Part shown: piece by piece, positions 6,661 to 7,281 of the stretch
Layout of the letters: the number at the start of each line of letters is the position of its first letter
How positions within the stretch are numbered: position 1 is the first letter of the stretch
Source: an uncultured Clostridia bacterium
GTDB lineage: Bacteria; Bacillota; Clostridia; Lachnospirales; Lachnospiraceae
Assembly (NCBI GenBank): GCA_947088195.1
Contig: CAMUFS010000153.1
Span: forward strand, 1 to 7,281
Length of the DNA: 7,281 nucleotides
Reading direction: 5' to 3'
Translations under genes and position numbers: made by a program
The notes under the pieces: generated by a model
Database searches by the model: none
Seen by the model: only the letters and a program-made list of their open reading frames with translations
Told to the model about the DNA's origin: nothing

Positions 6661-7281
6661 TTATTTATTTTGTCCCATTGTATCAATAATTTCTTCTAAT
6701 CCATATATCTGTCCAAAATATGTTTTTTGTAATTTCTTTTTAATAGAAGCCACCTCATAAGCAGAAATAATAATAGCATCTACCTCAGGAAATTTTTCTT
6801 CTGGGCGAAAAACAATAAAGTTTTCTCCCACTTGTCCTACATATTGATCAATCCCAAAAGCAACTTCTATTCCCTCTCTGCATAATTGTATTAACAAATG
6901 TTTTCCTAAAGAAGCCATTCCATAAATTGCTACATTTTTTATTCCCTTTTCTAAAAAAAAACCAGCAAAATCTAACTCTTTCTCCTGCTCTAAATATAAC
7001 CATTTATCCAATATAAGAAAAAGCTGTTTAAATTTTCTTACCTGATAATCCAAAGACAATATCTCCTCTTTGGCAGTTCTTGTATCCTCAGCCAAAAATT
7101 CTCCTTTTCCCGTAGATGCTCCTTCCACAGCACCTCTTATTGCCTCCAAATATTGAAACATATTTATCTCATCAGGTTCCAAATACATTCCCTCTCCCCA
7201 TTCATTCCAGGCATTCACAAACAATACTTCATTCTTATATTTTATACTTTTCTGGATCAATGCCTCTATCTGATCTTGAAA
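6661..7281 (-). CDS. WbsX/GH99-like glycan protein, C-terminal part only
   Basis: The frame is open to the right edge, so only the last 206 residues are visible and the true start is outside. The motif FVNAWNEWGEGMYLEPD (21-37 of the fragment) is typical of the WbsX family, annotated as glycosyltransferases in polysaccharide clusters and related to GH99 endo-mannosidases, whose acidic residues lie in a similar NEWGEG segment (E27, E30 here). A helical linker (about 65-110, with LDKWLYLEQ) leads to a Rossmann-like module: NVAIYGMASLGK (116-127), an acidic strand end (FGID), a RPEEK turn and DAIIISA. An in-frame TTG at 7260 is not a likely start because conserved sequence continues upstream of it. 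The gene heads the visible operon. Whether the protein transfers or hydrolyses sugar cannot be decided here. Confidence 0.85.
   Translation of the reverse strand, partial: FQDQIEALIQKSIKYKNEVLFVNAWNEWGEGMYLEPDEINMFQYLEAIRGAVEGASTGKGEFLAEDTRTAKEEILSLDYQVRKFKQLFLILDKWLYLEQEKELDFAGFFLEKGIKNVAIYGMASLGKHLLIQLCREGIEVAFGIDQYVGQVGENFIVFRPEEKFPEVDAIIISAYEVASIKKKLQKTYFGQIYGLEEIIDTMGQNK

Noticed and set aside
7258..7260. TTG as the start of the rightmost gene
   Set aside because: The frame stays open for seven more codons to the window edge, and the protein is clearly missing the main body of a WbsX-like enzyme, so the gene is cut by the window.

Overview
The window reads as low-G+C Firmicutes/Clostridia DNA, most like a gut Lachnospiraceae. 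Supporting signs are A+T-rich coding sequence, purine-rich Shine-Dalgarno sites including a perfect AGGAGG, tight gene packing, and relatives of the encoded families that are common in that group. This placement rests on general style and was not tested by a search. All five genes lie on the minus strand, so transcription runs from the right edge to the left.

Right to left: (1) the C-terminal part of a WbsX/GH99-like glycan protein that enters from beyond the right edge and ends in a Rossmann-like module; (2) a GT4-type GT-B glycosyltransferase with an N-terminal Rossmann-like module; (3) a large protein with an N-terminal Rossmann-like module, a HAD hydrolase core and a long C-terminal domain of unknown role; (4) a ribulose-phosphate/allulose-6-phosphate 3-epimerase family enzyme. 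These four are spaced 12 to 51 bases apart and look like the end of one surface-polysaccharide operon. (5) After a 154-base gap without a visible terminator comes a GH115 alpha-glucuronidase, which runs off the left edge without its stop codon.

Genes 1 to 3 fit assembly or modification of a cell-surface glycan. Gene 4 may supply or interconvert a ketose phosphate for a ketose- or alditol-containing unit, but that is inference. Gene 5 is a catabolic enzyme that releases glucuronic acid from xylan fragments. It has no signal peptide and is clearly richer in G+C than genes 1 to 4, so it probably belongs to a different, carbohydrate-utilisation locus.

The most unusual point is that three consecutive proteins of different catalytic class each carry a small Rossmann-like module, one at the C-terminus and two at the N-terminus. 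I found no RNA genes, mobile elements, CRISPR arrays or convincing plus-strand genes.
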